A stretch of 40,702 bases of DNA from Bryobacterales bacterium (GCA_028819255.1 JAPPMB010000162.1:1-40702); one strand, 5' to 3'; positions 1-9,055 are shown, counted from the stretch's first letter. Translations and numbers: made by a program. Notes: a model not told the origin generated them from the sequence alone.

Positions 1-1289
1 CTACTGTCGTTCTACACAGCCAACCCCCAATGTGTCAAGTCCGATCGAGCGCTAGTCGGACCGCAGGCCCGTCTGGTGGCGCGGCCAATCGGAAGTCCTC
101 GGCACGAACGCCTCCATGAGGGGGATTGTGGTTGGGTCGCGATTCTTTTCCCGGTCCTTGCCGGCGATCTCAAGGCAAAGGGACAGGGCAGTTCGCCGAA
201 CGGTCCGCAGGGGCGCGTCGAAGTCGGCTGCGCGCATGGAAATCGGAGCGCAGACGCAAGGGAGGGCGGTCGGCGCAAGAGTGGCCGCCCGCCGCTCAAT
301 TTTCCAAAGGATCCGCTCATCAGAAGGCGATGCGCAGTCTTGGTGCTCCGGTTGCGAGGGGCAAGGTCGTCCCGTCGCGCCGCCAAGAGGGTCCACCGCG
401 GTCGTGCCCCTGTCGGTTTCGGACAGCAGTCGGAATTCCAAATCGGGGGATCGAGTCGTTCCTTGGGGTCCTCATGGCCACGCGCAGGCTAATGATGATC
501 AGCCATGCAGTTGTCGATGTGTGAAGAGCGGGAGAGGATCACAAGCAAAGACAGAGGGAAATCAAGATGTTGTTAAAGTAACGCACGAACTCTTGTACGC
601 CGAGAAAGAATCTTTCGTTGAAGGGTGCGGCCATGAGAGGCTTCCGTTTGGCCGTATTCGAGTTTCGGTCTTGCAGCGTTTGTGCGTTGACCTGCCAGGT
701 CGGTGCGGTCAGTTCCAGGACACTTGAATGGCGAAGGGGCCGGCTGTGAGGTGCTGATGGTGCCTTGAGTCGGAGCGGATGTTCCATTCTCTGAATTCCG
801 TTAGAGTCGAGGAGAGGCGCGCGCACCTTAGCAACGAGGTAGAAGCTGTCTTCGGGTCTTCCTACGGTTCGCGCCCTCTGCAGGTGTCTCGTTGTGCCTC
901 GCGCGTAGGCCAGGTGGGAGACGTCGTTATCGAGCCTCGCCCCCCGCACAATGTGAGGTAACGAATGTTTTGGAGTTCGGTCCGGAAGGCCCTGTTGGTC
1001 TGGGACTTGGACTGCACTTGTTCCAAGTCACCGCGTGGAGGGTCGGCCAGGGCCTAGTTGGGATAGCGGGTCAGGGTGCGCAGGAACGATTCAATGAGCA
1101 CTGTGACCTCCAGGATTGGGGGGCGCTGCTGCGCAGGGCCAGGACCATCGTGCTCCCGGTAATGTGGAGGAACTGGTCGGGGCGGTCGGCCCAGGTCCGT
1201 CCCGGAGATTCGAGCATCCGCACAGTGTCTCCTGGGCGGCTCGTGACGCCGTTTGGGATGAGGACGCTGGGGCTCCCGGCAGCTTCGGC
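1..1289. other. No credible gene recognised
   Basis: Reading frames of up to about 200 codons exist on both strands here. None shows a recognisable domain, a convincing start with a ribosome site, or the residue composition of a real protein; they are rich in Arg, Ser, Pro and Gly, as expected of shadow frames in GC-rich DNA. The right-hand part lies where the catalytic half of the decayed recombinase at 1290-2066 would be, so some of it may be unrecognisable remains of that gene. I see no RNA gene or repeat. Confidence 0.5.
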
Positions 1290-2066
1290 TGCTAACCGAC
1301 TCCCTCCCGTCGGAATCGCCGGACTCCGGACGCAGCAGGGACATGCAGAAGTCGCCTCTTCCGATCGCGGAGCCACAGTCGATTTTGGTCAGGAAGGCCT
1401 GAATGGTCTCCCACGGATGGGCTCTGGGGAGCCGCTCGTCGCGTTGGGTTGGCGGTGTTTGGATGCCCGCCGCCAAGCCGGACCTCACCATGCCGCGACT
1501 GGCCAGGAAGCCGAGTGAGGATCGCAGTTGGGACGTCAGGTGCGCAAGCTGCTCCGTCCGTGATGCGCCGCAGTCTGCAACACGAACTCCTCGACATGCT
1601 GGGAAGGCAGCTTCTTGAGAGCTAACGGACGCTGGTCGACGCCCGCGAACTCCAGCATCAGGAGGGCGGTGTGACGATGGTGGCGCAAGGTTCCCGCGAC
1701 AAGCCCCCGCAGCTTCCGCGGGAACTCAGAATAGGAATCGACGAGAAGGATGCCGGGACTCGGATCTTCCAGCAGCAACAGGTTGCTGTCGTGAAGGTAG
1801 GCGGCCATGGACTGCGCGAGCGCTGAATGATCCCTCTCCGAGCGGGCTGGGCGGGAGTCGGGGAAAGCAGCCGCTCGCGCGACAGCTCGCCGAGGACGCG
1901 AACCCCACGGTCGGCCAGCATCGCCTCAAGCACCGGCGCCTTGCGGATCCGCGCAGGTCGAAATCCCTGTGCGGCGAACCACTGGGCCAGCCCGTCGAGG
2001 ATGTCGCCGAGCAGGGCAGTTTCAGGTTGCGGACCGCAGTCCGCGGGACCAAGTCAGTGAGCATCG
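1290..2066 (-). pseudogene. Decayed tyrosine recombinase (phage-type integrase), frameshifted
   Basis: Three minus-strand frames together read like a site-specific tyrosine recombinase. Around 2000-1850 one frame gives GDILDGLAQWFAAQGFRP and later LGELSRERLL. After a frame change near 1830, a second frame (1808-1536) carries LLMLEFAGVDQRPL and HVEEFVLQTAAHHGRSSLRT. After another change near 1540, a third frame gives QLRSSLGFLASRG and then ERLPRAHPWETIQAFL. This order matches the N-terminal SAM-like core-binding domain and the linker into the catalytic domain of XerC/D-like integrases. Beyond about 1300 the catalytic Arg/His/Tyr region cannot be followed; SGVR in yet another frame may be what is left of the first catalytic arginine. 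With at least two or three frameshifts the gene cannot make a working enzyme. It indicates an old mobile element at this locus. The family call is from memory of its conserved segments, not from a search. Confidence 0.6.
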
Positions 2067-2169
2067 TGACCTCCGTTGTCTGGAATCGGTGCCCAACAGG
2101 GGTACCCGGTCACGATCGCATTGCCGTGGAACGTTTTTTTCCTCGGGGAGTTACATAAATGTTGTGTAG

Positions 2170-2424
2170 GAACCTCAAGGCGGTGGGTGGGCCTCCTGGG
2201 CCACCACCAACAACGCCGAGGCCGTCAACGGACAGCTGGAGGTCCTGCGCCGCAACGCGGGGGGCTGGTTCCAGTCGCGGCGCAGCCTGCAGTGCAAGCT
2301 GGCGCTGGCCGTGCGCCAGCTGCACCGCGGGCGCTGGAAGAGTCCGGACCGCAGGGTGTGCGCCGAACTGCCTGCCCTGCTGGCCCTCTTCCGTCAGCGC
2401 TTCGAGCCGGCCGCCGCAGACTGA
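2170..2424 (+). pseudogene. C-terminal remnant of a DDE-type transposase
   Basis: The frame is open from just after a TAG at 2167-2169 to a TGA at 2422-2424 and has no start codon. It reads TTNNAEAVNGQLEVLRRNAG, then GWFQSRRSLQCKLALAVRQL, ending RFEPAAAD. A segment with Asn-x-x-Glu-x-Val-Asn followed by a basic 'LRRNAGGW..RRSL' helix resembles the C-terminus of ISL3-like DDE transposases, where the catalytic Glu lies in such a segment. The rest of the protein and the element ends are missing, so it is a dead fragment. The exact IS family is uncertain. It sits beside the recombinase remnant and supports a former mobile region. Confidence 0.4.
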
Positions 2425-3239
2425 TCCGGCCGCCGCCGGACTGCGGCCCGCAGACCGGGCCGCCCCTCGCGGACAGCGCTTCCGCATCCTCGCCGCCGCA
2501 GCGGCGAGGGCCGCCGGGCCCTCGTGCGCCATCTCTCTCTCAGCGCGCAGCGCGCGCCCTGTGGTCCTGTGCCTGCCGTGTGCGGCGCCGCATTCCTCCG
2601 GCAGCAGGAACCTGATTTTCCGCATTGCTCGGACGCCCCAACGCCCCCTCGCAAGCCGCCTGCACCGCCGTCGGCCCGGCCCCCGCTCTCACGGCGCCGG
2701 GAGGGCGCGCTTCAGGCCGCTGCCCCAGGCGACGCTTCACGGGAACCTCAAGTGATGCTTCAGGAAATGGCGGGGCCGGAGGGCCCGGCCCTCCCCGCGC
2801 GCCCGGCCCGGGCGCGCTCTGCAGCGTCCCTGCCCTCGCCGCCAAACCCCGGTTCCGCTGCACCCCTGTGCTTTCGCGACAAGAAACACACACAGCTTTC
2901 TTGACAAGTACCGGTCAATGTCCGGGACGCCGTTGCCCTTGGCGCTGAACACGAGCCGCCACATGTGCGACGCTGACACCGCCTACTGGCTCCCCTCGCT
3001 TCGCAGCACGGGGCCGGCGGGACGGCTGCTCACCAGCCCATTGGCGGTGAGGGCGCGCGTATCGCGCAAGCCGCTGCCAGGCATTGATGCTGACAGCACC
3101 ACGGATAGAACTCTTCGGGGCCTCGTCTTGACTCTCCACTTGGCGGGTGATTGAGAGTGCACGCGGTGGATTTCCGCATGCCATCCACCTCTCATCCAGC
3201 ATCGTGCGCAGGTACGCGTCAAGTGTCTCGGCCTGTCTG
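2425..3239. other. No gene recognised; very GC-rich filler
   Basis: Bases 2440-2850 are extremely GC-rich and give only Pro/Ala/Arg-rich frames on both strands. Bases 2900-3240 hold a minus-strand frame of about 110 codons that I do not recognise and that has no clear ribosome site. The T-poor composition and lack of motifs point to degenerated or non-coding DNA between the transposase stub and the toxin-antitoxin locus. Confidence 0.45.
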
Positions 3240-3491
3240 TCATGGCAGGCGGTCACTGGGGTCGGGCGGCTGCCCTCCCTCTCTGCGGATCAGGCGCCGT
3301 GCCGCGCCAATGTCCGCATTGCGGCCGCGCTTGGCGAAGAACTAGGCGGTCTTCACGGCTGAGATCTTTTCGGCGTTTGCTGTCGTCACGAATTGATTGA
3401 TGCTTGTCCCATCTTCGTTGCTGACGCGAGCGACCGCCGCCTTCAATGACGCTGGCATTCGCAGCGGAAAGGTGCTGATCTGCTTCTTCAT
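3240..3491 (-). pseudogene. RHH/HicB-like antitoxin, interrupted by an in-frame TAG
   Basis: The start codon (3491-3489) overlaps the TGA of the upstream PIN toxin gene in an ATGA, so the two are translationally coupled. The first 49 residues form a ribbon-helix-helix unit: a strand (STFPLRM), helix (ASLKAAVARVSNEDG) and helix (SINQFVTTANAEKISAV). A TAG at 3344-3342 then stops translation. The same frame continues for 33 more codons (FFAKRGRNADIGAARRLIRR, EGGQPPDPSDRLP) to a TGA at 3242-3240, exactly the length and tail expected of this roughly 80-residue antitoxin family. A Glu codon (GAG) is the likely ancestor of the TAG. The DNA-binding half would survive, but the C-terminal half, which in such antitoxins usually contacts the toxin, would be lost unless the stop is read through. 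Confidence 0.7.
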
Positions 3492-3910
3492 GCCAATAGC
3501 ATCCTCAGCGCCTCTCGGGGCGCTAGCACCGCAATGCCGAACTTCTCTGGAGCATCACCGAAATTCTGCTGGTTGAATGTCACCAAGGCATCGGCGACGC
3601 CATTGATTGCCGTCTCGAGGACCGTCTCGTCAGTTGGGTCGCGCAGCTGCGGCTGACAGAGATACCAGTTCACGACAGGTTCCGAGACCGCGCGAAGTGC
3701 CTCCACGATGGTTCTCACGTCAGGTCTGCTTAGGCCGGAAGAAGAAAGCTGGGCCGGATCGCTGCATGTCGCCTCGTATTCCAAGGCCAGCGCAACCGAG
3801 AGAAGCGGTGTCAACCTCCGGGCCAAGGCCTGATCGATCAAGGCTGCCGAGGCCCCGGATGGGCTGCGCAGGCCGGAAACTATGACATTGGTGTCCATCG
3901 CCATGCGCAC
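3488..3910 (-). CDS. PIN-domain toxin of a type II toxin-antitoxin pair
   Basis: This is a 140-residue PIN-family protein, which in known members is a Mg-dependent RNase held inactive by its antitoxin. Expected acidic residues are visible: D6 in MDTN, E44 or E46 in ALEYE, and D94 in RDPTDE. At the last conserved position, where VTFNxxDF is usual, the sequence is VTFNQQNF, so the aspartate is asparagine (N116). The GTG start at 3910 is preferred because it gives MRMAMDTNV, with the spacing M-R-x-x-x-D-T-N typical of the family; ATG 3904 is the alternative. The toxin precedes its antitoxin, with a 4-base overlap. Because the antitoxin is interrupted, the Asp-to-Asn change may be a second, disarming lesion; that is inference. 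Confidence 0.85.
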   Translation of the reverse strand: MRMAMDTNVIVSGLRSPSGASAALIDQALARRLTPLLSVALALEYEATCSDPAQLSSSGLSRPDVRTIVEALRAVSEPVVNWYLCQPQLRDPTDETVLETAINGVADALVTFNQQNFGDAPEKFGIAVLAPREALRMLLA

Positions 3911-4601
3911 CGTTCGAATTCTGATATCGCATTCGATGTCATGCTGTAGGGCATCCTTGGTGCATGCGCTCGTCGGTGCGGTGGTTTGTCTTCCACAGAA
4001 CCTTACCTCGGCCCGCTCTTGGAACTGATTTGGGCAAGTGCGGCTGATGGAGGAGCCTTACGTCGGCACTGCGCGGCGAGCCGTGCCATGCGATGGTCGC
4101 GGCCGGGTAACATCCGACCCGTTCCCGCGAAGACGGGCAGGGCTACAGAGGGCTAGACTCTCGGAACTGGTGGATGTGCGATGGCGCACGAGCGGAAGAA
4201 GATCCCGTCCAGCCGGTTGTTCCGGATCAGGCCCTCGTACTTGAGCCGCTTGCCGTCCATGCCCGGGACGACCGCGCCCATCATGCCGTTGGTGTCCTGC
4301 TCGCTCAGGTTGCGACCAGCGGCGGTCTCCCGCGCGTAGCAGTCTGGACGCTTCGGTCTGAGCTTGCGAACTTTCCGCAGTACCCGGACCTCTCAATGCA
4401 TCGGAGAGGCCCAACTCAGTTGCCGGGCACGCGTCCGCGCACCTACTCGCCGACGGAGCGGTCGACGCACCTCCACGTGGGCGGCCTGTCCTCTTCAATG
4501 TTCGGCAGCGAGCGCGCGAAGCCCAACCGCCGACCAGCGTCAGGCCTCGTTCGCCAAGCCGTTCGGCAAAGGAAACTGCCTCGGCCACATGCGCGACTTG
4601 G
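3911..4601. other. Mostly without a recognisable gene
   Basis: This is the upstream side of the PIN toxin gene and the left flank of the HU promoter. Apart from the unassigned open frame at 4153-4392 I see no domain, start/ribosome-site combination or RNA gene. The frames on the plus strand at 4174-4605 look like shadows. Confidence 0.45.
4153..4392 (-). pseudogene. Unrecognised 79-codon open frame without a start, possible gene remnant
   Basis: The frame begins directly after a TGA (4395-4393), has no ATG or GTG near its head, and ends with TAG at 4155-4153. Its residues look protein-like and not like a shadow: RETAAGRNLSEQDTNG, then MMGAVVPGMDGKRLKYEG, then LIRNNRLDGIFFRSCAIAH. The alternation of charged, small and hydrophobic residues differs from the Arg/Pro-rich neighbouring frames. 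I cannot assign a family. It may be the C-terminal end of a gene whose front was lost. Confidence 0.25.
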
Positions 4602-4630
4602 TTGACATGGCGTCGAGCCGCGCCTAGCAT
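4602..4630 (+). promoter_or_regulatory. Sigma70-like promoter of the HU gene
   Basis: TTGACA at 4602-4607 is a perfect -35 box. It is followed after exactly 17 bases by TAGCAT at 4625-4630, which matches four of six positions of the -10 consensus. Transcription would begin near 4637, giving a leader of about 27 bases before the ATG at 4664. No Shine-Dalgarno sequence lies at the usual distance from that ATG. Confidence 0.6.
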
Positions 4631-4663
4631 GTAGACTTACGGAGTCGGGACACCGACCCTTCC

Positions 4664-4939
4664 ATGATCAAAGCGGACTTGGTCACGACCGTGGTGGAGC
4701 GAACGGGCTTGGGGCGCCGTCAGGCCGAGATTGCGGTCGAGACGATCTTCAGCATGATGAAGGACGCCATGATGCGCGGCGAGCGGATCGAGCTGCGCGG
4801 GTTCGGCGTGTTTGAGCTCCGACCGCGGAAGACCGGCATCGGGCGAAATCCGCGCACGGGGGAGGAGGTCCGCATCCCTCCGGGGAAGGCGGTCCGGTTC
4901 AAGCCCGGCAAGCACCTCAAGCACCTCCAGTTCACCTAG
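4664..4939 (+). CDS. HU/IHF-family DNA-binding protein
   Basis: This 91-residue protein spans the whole HU fold. It starts MIKADLVTTVVERTGL, has the N-terminal helical dimerisation part, and carries the beta-arm signature around residues 46-75, GFGVFELRPRKTGIGRNPRT followed by GEEVRIPPGKAVRFKPGK. GRNPRTG and the IPP/FKPGK elements are the classic HU/IHF arm, including the proline that intercalates DNA. It should bend and compact DNA as a dimer. It is monocistronic with its own strong promoter and converges on the SDR gene 31 bases downstream. HU versus IHF-beta cannot be settled from the sequence alone. Confidence 0.93.
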   Translation: MIKADLVTTVVERTGLGRRQAEIAVETIFSMMKDAMMRGERIELRGFGVFELRPRKTGIGRNPRTGEEVRIPPGKAVRFKPGKHLKHLQFT

Positions 4940-4970
4940 CGCCGCGCCGGCGACGGGGTTTCCGCGTCGG

Positions 4971-5705
4971 TCACGAGAACGCCTGATTGGTCGGCGCGAT
5001 CACAAGCTCCGGGATGCACGCCCTGGGATGGAGCGTCGCCACCAGCAGTGCCGCCTGCGCCACGTCCTCCGGCTGCAGCATCTTCGCACGCTTGTCTTCG
5101 GGCGGGACCACCGGCCGGTGGTCCAGAATCGGCGTGTTGACCTCGCCGGGAGAGATCACGCACGACCGGATGCCCCGTGGGCCCTCCTCGAGGTGGGCGG
5201 CCAGGCTCAGTGAGCGCACGCCGTGCTTGCTCGCGCTGTAGCTCGGCCCTGCGAGGACGGACGTCCGGACCCCGGCGATCGACGACACCGTGATGATCAC
5301 CCCGTCACCCCGCTCGCGCATTCCGGGAAGAACGGCCTGCATCAGGTAGAAGGGACCGTTGAGGTTCACCTGGATCACCATCTCGAAGTCACTGCGGCTC
5401 AGCTCGGAGAGCGCCCGCCTGGGAACGTTCGTGCCGGCGTTGTTGACCAGGATGTCGATCCGGGGCATTCGCTTGAGCGCCCAGTCGACCATGGTGTTCA
5501 CGGCATCCCCGTCACCGACGTCCAGCGCGTACGGATGAATGCGTGCGCCGGCGGCGCCGGCGAGCCGCTTGGCGTGCTCCAACTTGGCGAGCGTGCGTCC
5601 AACGGTGACGACCTCCGCACCCTCCTCGGCGAAGCACGAGGCGACTGCCTCGCCGATGCCGCTGCCTCCTCCGGTCACAATGGCTCCCCTGCCTTCAAGT
5701 CGCAT
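4971..5705 (-). CDS. Short-chain dehydrogenase/reductase
   Basis: This is a classical SDR of 244 residues, a cytoplasmic NAD(P)-dependent oxidoreductase with unknown substrate. It shows the cofactor motif TGGGSGIG (11-18), NNAG (88-91), the catalytic serine in VSSIAG (141-142) and YSASK (Y156, K160). The arginine in VGRT after strand 2 suggests, without proving, NADP preference. The start at 5705 is chosen because GGGAGGATTCGACC precedes the ATG and MRLEGRGAIVTGG matches SDR N-termini; the frame stays open upstream but that part is promoter DNA of the divergent regulator. PG..NTPI after the active site is typical of the family. Confidence 0.92.
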   Translation of the reverse strand: MRLEGRGAIVTGGGSGIGEAVASCFAEEGAEVVTVGRTLAKLEHAKRLAGAAGARIHPYALDVGDGDAVNTMVDWALKRMPRIDILVNNAGTNVPRRALSELSRSDFEMVIQVNLNGPFYLMQAVLPGMRERGDGVIITVSSIAGVRTSVLAGPSYSASKHGVRSLSLAAHLEEGPRGIRSCVISPGEVNTPILDHRPVVPPEDKRAKMLQPEDVAQAALLVATLHPRACIPELVIAPTNQAFS

Positions 5706-5812
5706 GGTCGAATCCTCCCGTATCGCCTCGGGGCGGGGCCTCCCTGGGAATCTGGGGCCAGATCGGAAGCGCGGTTTCGCCGCCGGCGAGACCCGCAAGC
5801 GCGGAGTCCTTC

Positions 5813-5818
5813 TATAAT
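5813..5818 (+). promoter_or_regulatory. Consensus -10 box (TATAAT) of the two-component operon
   Basis: A perfect TATAAT lies 14 bases before the ATG of the response regulator gene, leaving an untranslated leader of only about 6-8 bases. No clear TTGACA-like -35 element is seen 16-18 bases upstream and no Shine-Dalgarno sequence lies between the box and the start. Transcription may need an activator, and translation may start on a nearly leaderless message. Confidence 0.5.
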
Positions 5819-5832
5819 AGTGCCGACTCCCC

Positions 5833-6525
5833 ATGCCAGAGACGATCGCCGTCGTTGAGGATGATCGGGATCTCTGTACGCTGCTCGAATACAACCTCGT
5901 CAAGAACGGCTATCGGGTTATGACGTTTCACCGCTTGGGCGGTGCCGCCCGAGCCATTCGGGAACAGCGCGCCGATCTGGTCCTCCTCGACGTCATGCTC
6001 CCGGACGGCGACGGCTTTGACTTCTGTCGCCGTTTGCGCGAGGACTCCACGACAGCAGCGGTTCCGGTGCTCTTCCTGACGGCCCGCAGCCAGGAGATCG
6101 ACAGGGTCCTCGGCCTCGAGATCGGCGGCGACGACTACATCACGAAGCCGTTCAGTCCGCGAGAGCTCCTGGCCCGCATCAGGGCGCATCTCCGAAGGGC
6201 CCGCGCCGCCGGGGCCGGCAGAACCCTGTCCGCTAGAGGACTGGAGATCGATTTCCACGCCCGCCAGGCGAGCCGCGACGGAAACCCTCTTCCCCTGACG
6301 GCGACGGAATTCGCTGTTCTCGGGTTCCTTGCCGAGAATCCCGGCAAGGCTTTCAGCCGCCAGCAGCTGATCGGCAAGATCTGGAACGGACGGTCGCACA
6401 TCTCGTTGCGGAACATCGACGTGCACATTCGCCGGCTTCGCGAGCAGATCGAGGAAGATCCCAAGCGGCCCCAGTGGCTCCACACGGTCCGTGGCTTCGG
6501 GTATCGCTTCGACATTCCCGCATGA
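5833..6525 (+). CDS. OmpR/PhoB-type response regulator
   Basis: This is a 230-residue two-domain transcription factor. The receiver domain (about 1-120) has the acidic pair D10/D11, the phosphoacceptor D53 in LLDVMLPDGDG, T83 in FLTAR and K105 in TKPFSPRE. The C-terminal winged helix (about 130-228) has the OmpR signature LTATEFAVLGFLAENPGKAF and ends VDVHIRRLREQI... GFGYRFD style. It overlaps the downstream kinase start by ATGA, so the pair is cotranscribed and translationally coupled. The partner's PhoR-like plan suggests a phosphate- or envelope-type signal, but the target genes cannot be read from the window. Confidence 0.93.
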   Translation: MPETIAVVEDDRDLCTLLEYNLVKNGYRVMTFHRLGGAARAIREQRADLVLLDVMLPDGDGFDFCRRLREDSTTAAVPVLFLTARSQEIDRVLGLEIGGDDYITKPFSPRELLARIRAHLRRARAAGAGRTLSARGLEIDFHARQASRDGNPLPLTATEFAVLGFLAENPGKAFSRQQLIGKIWNGRSHISLRNIDVHIRRLREQIEEDPKRPQWLHTVRGFGYRFDIPA

Positions 6526-8327
6526 CCGCCCGAATCCTCTTCAAGCTGGGGCTCGTCACGATGCTCCCGATCCTGGTCACCGCCGTGGCCGTGCTCGTTC
6601 TCGTGACGATCTTCACGATCGTGAACCTCGAAAACGGACTGGAGAAGAGCCTGTCGGAAAAGGCGCGTCTCGTGGAGACCACCCTGCAGGGGAGGTCGGC
6701 GGACCAGTTTCAGTCCGCCGCCCAGGATCTGGCGCGCCGCGCACAGGCGCGGGTCACCGTCATCGACTCGGACGGAAGGGTGCTGGCTGATTCGGAGGCG
6801 AATCCCTCCCTGATGGAGAACCACGCGGACAGGCCTGAGTTCGTGAACGCGCTTCAGGGAGAAACCGCAGTCAGCCGGCGCTTCAGCAGCACCATCGGGG
6901 CGGACTTCCTCTATGTGGCCATTCCCATGGAGGACGGCGGAGCGATCCGCCTGGCGCTCCCCCTCGAGGAAGTCGAAGCCCTGGCGCAGGCCAGCCGGAA
7001 CAGAGTCACACTGGTCATCCTCCTGATCGTGGTGCCCCTGATCCTCGTGACGGCCTGGTCCGCACGGCGGATCTCCACCCAGCTTTCCGACATCGTGTCG
7101 CTGTCGAACGAGATTGCGGAGGGGAACTTCGAAATCGAGCACTCCATGCCCAAGCGCGGCGACCTCGGGGAGCTCAACGACCTGAGGAGAAGCCTCCAGA
7201 CCACTGCGGCCAAGCTGCGTTCAACGTTCAACGCGCTCCAGGAGGAGCGCTCGCGATTCGCGGCGGCGGTGAACGGCATCGGAGCGGGCATACTGGTCGT
7301 GGACAGCAAGCGCCGCGTGGTGTTGTTCAATCCGGCGATCAAGCGCATGTTCCCCGGCGAGGACCTCAACAACGGCGCGTCCCTGAAGTCGTGGAGGAAC
7401 AAGAGAGTCCCGGAGATCTTCAACTTCACCATCAAGCGCCGCCAGCCGTATTCGACCGAGCTGACCATGCATGAACCGACGGAGCGCTCCTGGAGGGTCT
7501 CATGCGCCCCGATCCTGAGCAAGAAGGGGAACATCCGCGCTGCGGCGGCAGTGTTCCACGACGTGACGGAGCTGGAGCGCGTGGACCGGATGCGCCGCGA
7601 CTTCGTGATCAACGTCTCGCACGAACTCCGAACGCCGCTCGCATCCATCACGGGCTATGCCGAGACCTTGATGGACGGCGCGATCGACGACACCAGGAAC
7701 AACCGGCGATTCGTCCGGATCCTGTGGCAGAACGCGCGCCGCCTGACCCAGCTCACCTCCGACCTGATGACGCTCTCGCAAATCGAGGTCAAGGCCCGTG
7801 AGTTCGAGTTCCGGATGCACTCGGTCAGCAAGCTGCTGCGGATCGCGACCGAGGGCATCAGGCCCGTTGCCGAGGGAAAGAAGCTCACCTTGTCGGTGCG
7901 GCCCGTGGACTCCGGCATTACTCTCCAGTGCGATGCCGGCGCCCTCCAGCAGATCCTTGCGAACCTGCTCGACAACGCCGCGAAGTACACGCCGGAGCAC
8001 GGTCGGATCTCGGTTGGCGTCCAGGAGCGCGAGGGGAAGCTGGACTTCTACGTGAGCGACACCGGCATCGGAATTGCGAAGGAACACATCCCTCGGCTGT
8101 TCGAGCGCTTCTACCGGGTGGACAAGGCCCGCTCGCGGGAACTGGGCGGGACAGGTCTGGGGCTGGCGATCGTCAAGCACCTCGTCCAGGCCCACAACGG
8201 CGCCGTGTGGGTGGAGAGTGAGCTCGGAGTGGGCACCACGTTCTGGTTCGCGCTCCCGACCGAACAGCCCATCCCCCGAGCGATGCAGGCCATTCCCGCA
8301 CTTGGCCCGGAGCTCCCGTTGCAATAG
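6522..8327 (+). CDS. PhoR-like membrane sensor histidine kinase
   Basis: Starting at the ATG that overlaps the regulator's TGA (ATGA, 6522-6525), the protein has 601 residues. Order of parts: membrane segment about 8-34, an extracytoplasmic sensor loop of about 120 residues, a second membrane segment about 158-180 (VILLIVVPLILV), HAMP about 180-235, a PAS-like region about 245-350, HisKA with the phosphorylated H367 in VSHELRTPLASITGYAET, then HATPase with LLDNAAKYTP, DTGIGIA, FERFYRVDKARS and GGTGLGLAIVKHL. This is the standard orthodox kinase layout. A longer frame starting at 6474 would lie inside the regulator gene and is rejected. The signal sensed is unknown. Confidence 0.93.
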   Translation: MTARILFKLGLVTMLPILVTAVAVLVLVTIFTIVNLENGLEKSLSEKARLVETTLQGRSADQFQSAAQDLARRAQARVTVIDSDGRVLADSEANPSLMENHADRPEFVNALQGETAVSRRFSSTIGADFLYVAIPMEDGGAIRLALPLEEVEALAQASRNRVTLVILLIVVPLILVTAWSARRISTQLSDIVSLSNEIAEGNFEIEHSMPKRGDLGELNDLRRSLQTTAAKLRSTFNALQEERSRFAAAVNGIGAGILVVDSKRRVVLFNPAIKRMFPGEDLNNGASLKSWRNKRVPEIFNFTIKRRQPYSTELTMHEPTERSWRVSCAPILSKKGNIRAAAAVFHDVTELERVDRMRRDFVINVSHELRTPLASITGYAETLMDGAIDDTRNNRRFVRILWQNARRLTQLTSDLMTLSQIEVKAREFEFRMHSVSKLLRIATEGIRPVAEGKKLTLSVRPVDSGITLQCDAGALQQILANLLDNAAKYTPEHGRISVGVQEREGKLDFYVSDTGIGIAKEHIPRLFERFYRVDKARSRELGGTGLGLAIVKHLVQAHNGAVWVESELGVGTTFWFALPTEQPIPRAMQAIPALGPELPLQ

Positions 8328-9055
8328 CGGAGGTGCACGACCGTCATCTTGAGCTTCTCGGATTGCCGCCAAGGACCCGGCGCATTGCCTTGAGGTCAGG
8401 GTGCCTGCCGCGCCCCACCTCTTTCCTCAGTTCCCGGGCTTCGGTTGTGGGGCGCCAGTCCGCATTGAATCCGCTTGGCCTCGGGCAGCTAAAGTGCCAA
8501 CGTAGGTCCCGACGGTGGTGGCCCCGTCGATCACAGGATGATCCTGATCAAGAAGGAGCGGTTGGCTGCGCGAGAGTCAGGTTTCGGCAGGCTATCCCGA
8601 GTGGCATGCTGCCCTCGGATTTGTTAACCGACCTGTTGGCAGCAGGCACGACATATCTGTCTGGCAACCTGAATGAACTCACGTTGGCGGGTCTCATGCG
8701 GTTTCGCGTACCGCGGGAACGCACGTACGCGAAAGACAAGTCTGCAGCCTGCCTCACTGGCTGGCCGCGGCGACGGTAGCCCCCTCCCGGGCGGCTGTTG
8801 CCTGATCCCACTCCTTGTCTTGGGTGTAGGCGCTTCAACTAGGCGGGAGGCATTGATCGGTTTGCCGCGGGTCAATCCTCGGTTGTCGGGCGCTCCGGTC
8901 GCTCCCCTATGCTGCGGTTTGCCCCCTCATGGCCGCAAGATCCGTGACTCCTTGATTCCGGCATCGCGCGCACCGGGCGCCGGAGCCGTGCCCAACGGCC
9001 AAGCGCTTGATTCCGGTCCACCGTCCGTGGCGCCGGAATCTGGCCTGGAAATTGC
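8328..9055. other. No gene recognised
   Basis: About 730 bases lie between the kinase stop and the promoter region of the amine oxidase. Plus-strand frames at 8333-8779 and 8673-9200 and minus-strand frames here have no recognisable motif and no good ribosome site. I see no stem-loop followed by T residues behind the kinase gene. Confidence 0.45.

Noticed and set aside
2169..2752. An 11-base direct repeat GGAACCTCAAG at 2169-2179 and 2742-2752, possibly ends of an insertion sequence
   Set aside because: An exact 11-mer pair within 600 bases can arise by chance at a few percent, no inverted terminal repeats were found, and the transposase fragment does not fill the interval.
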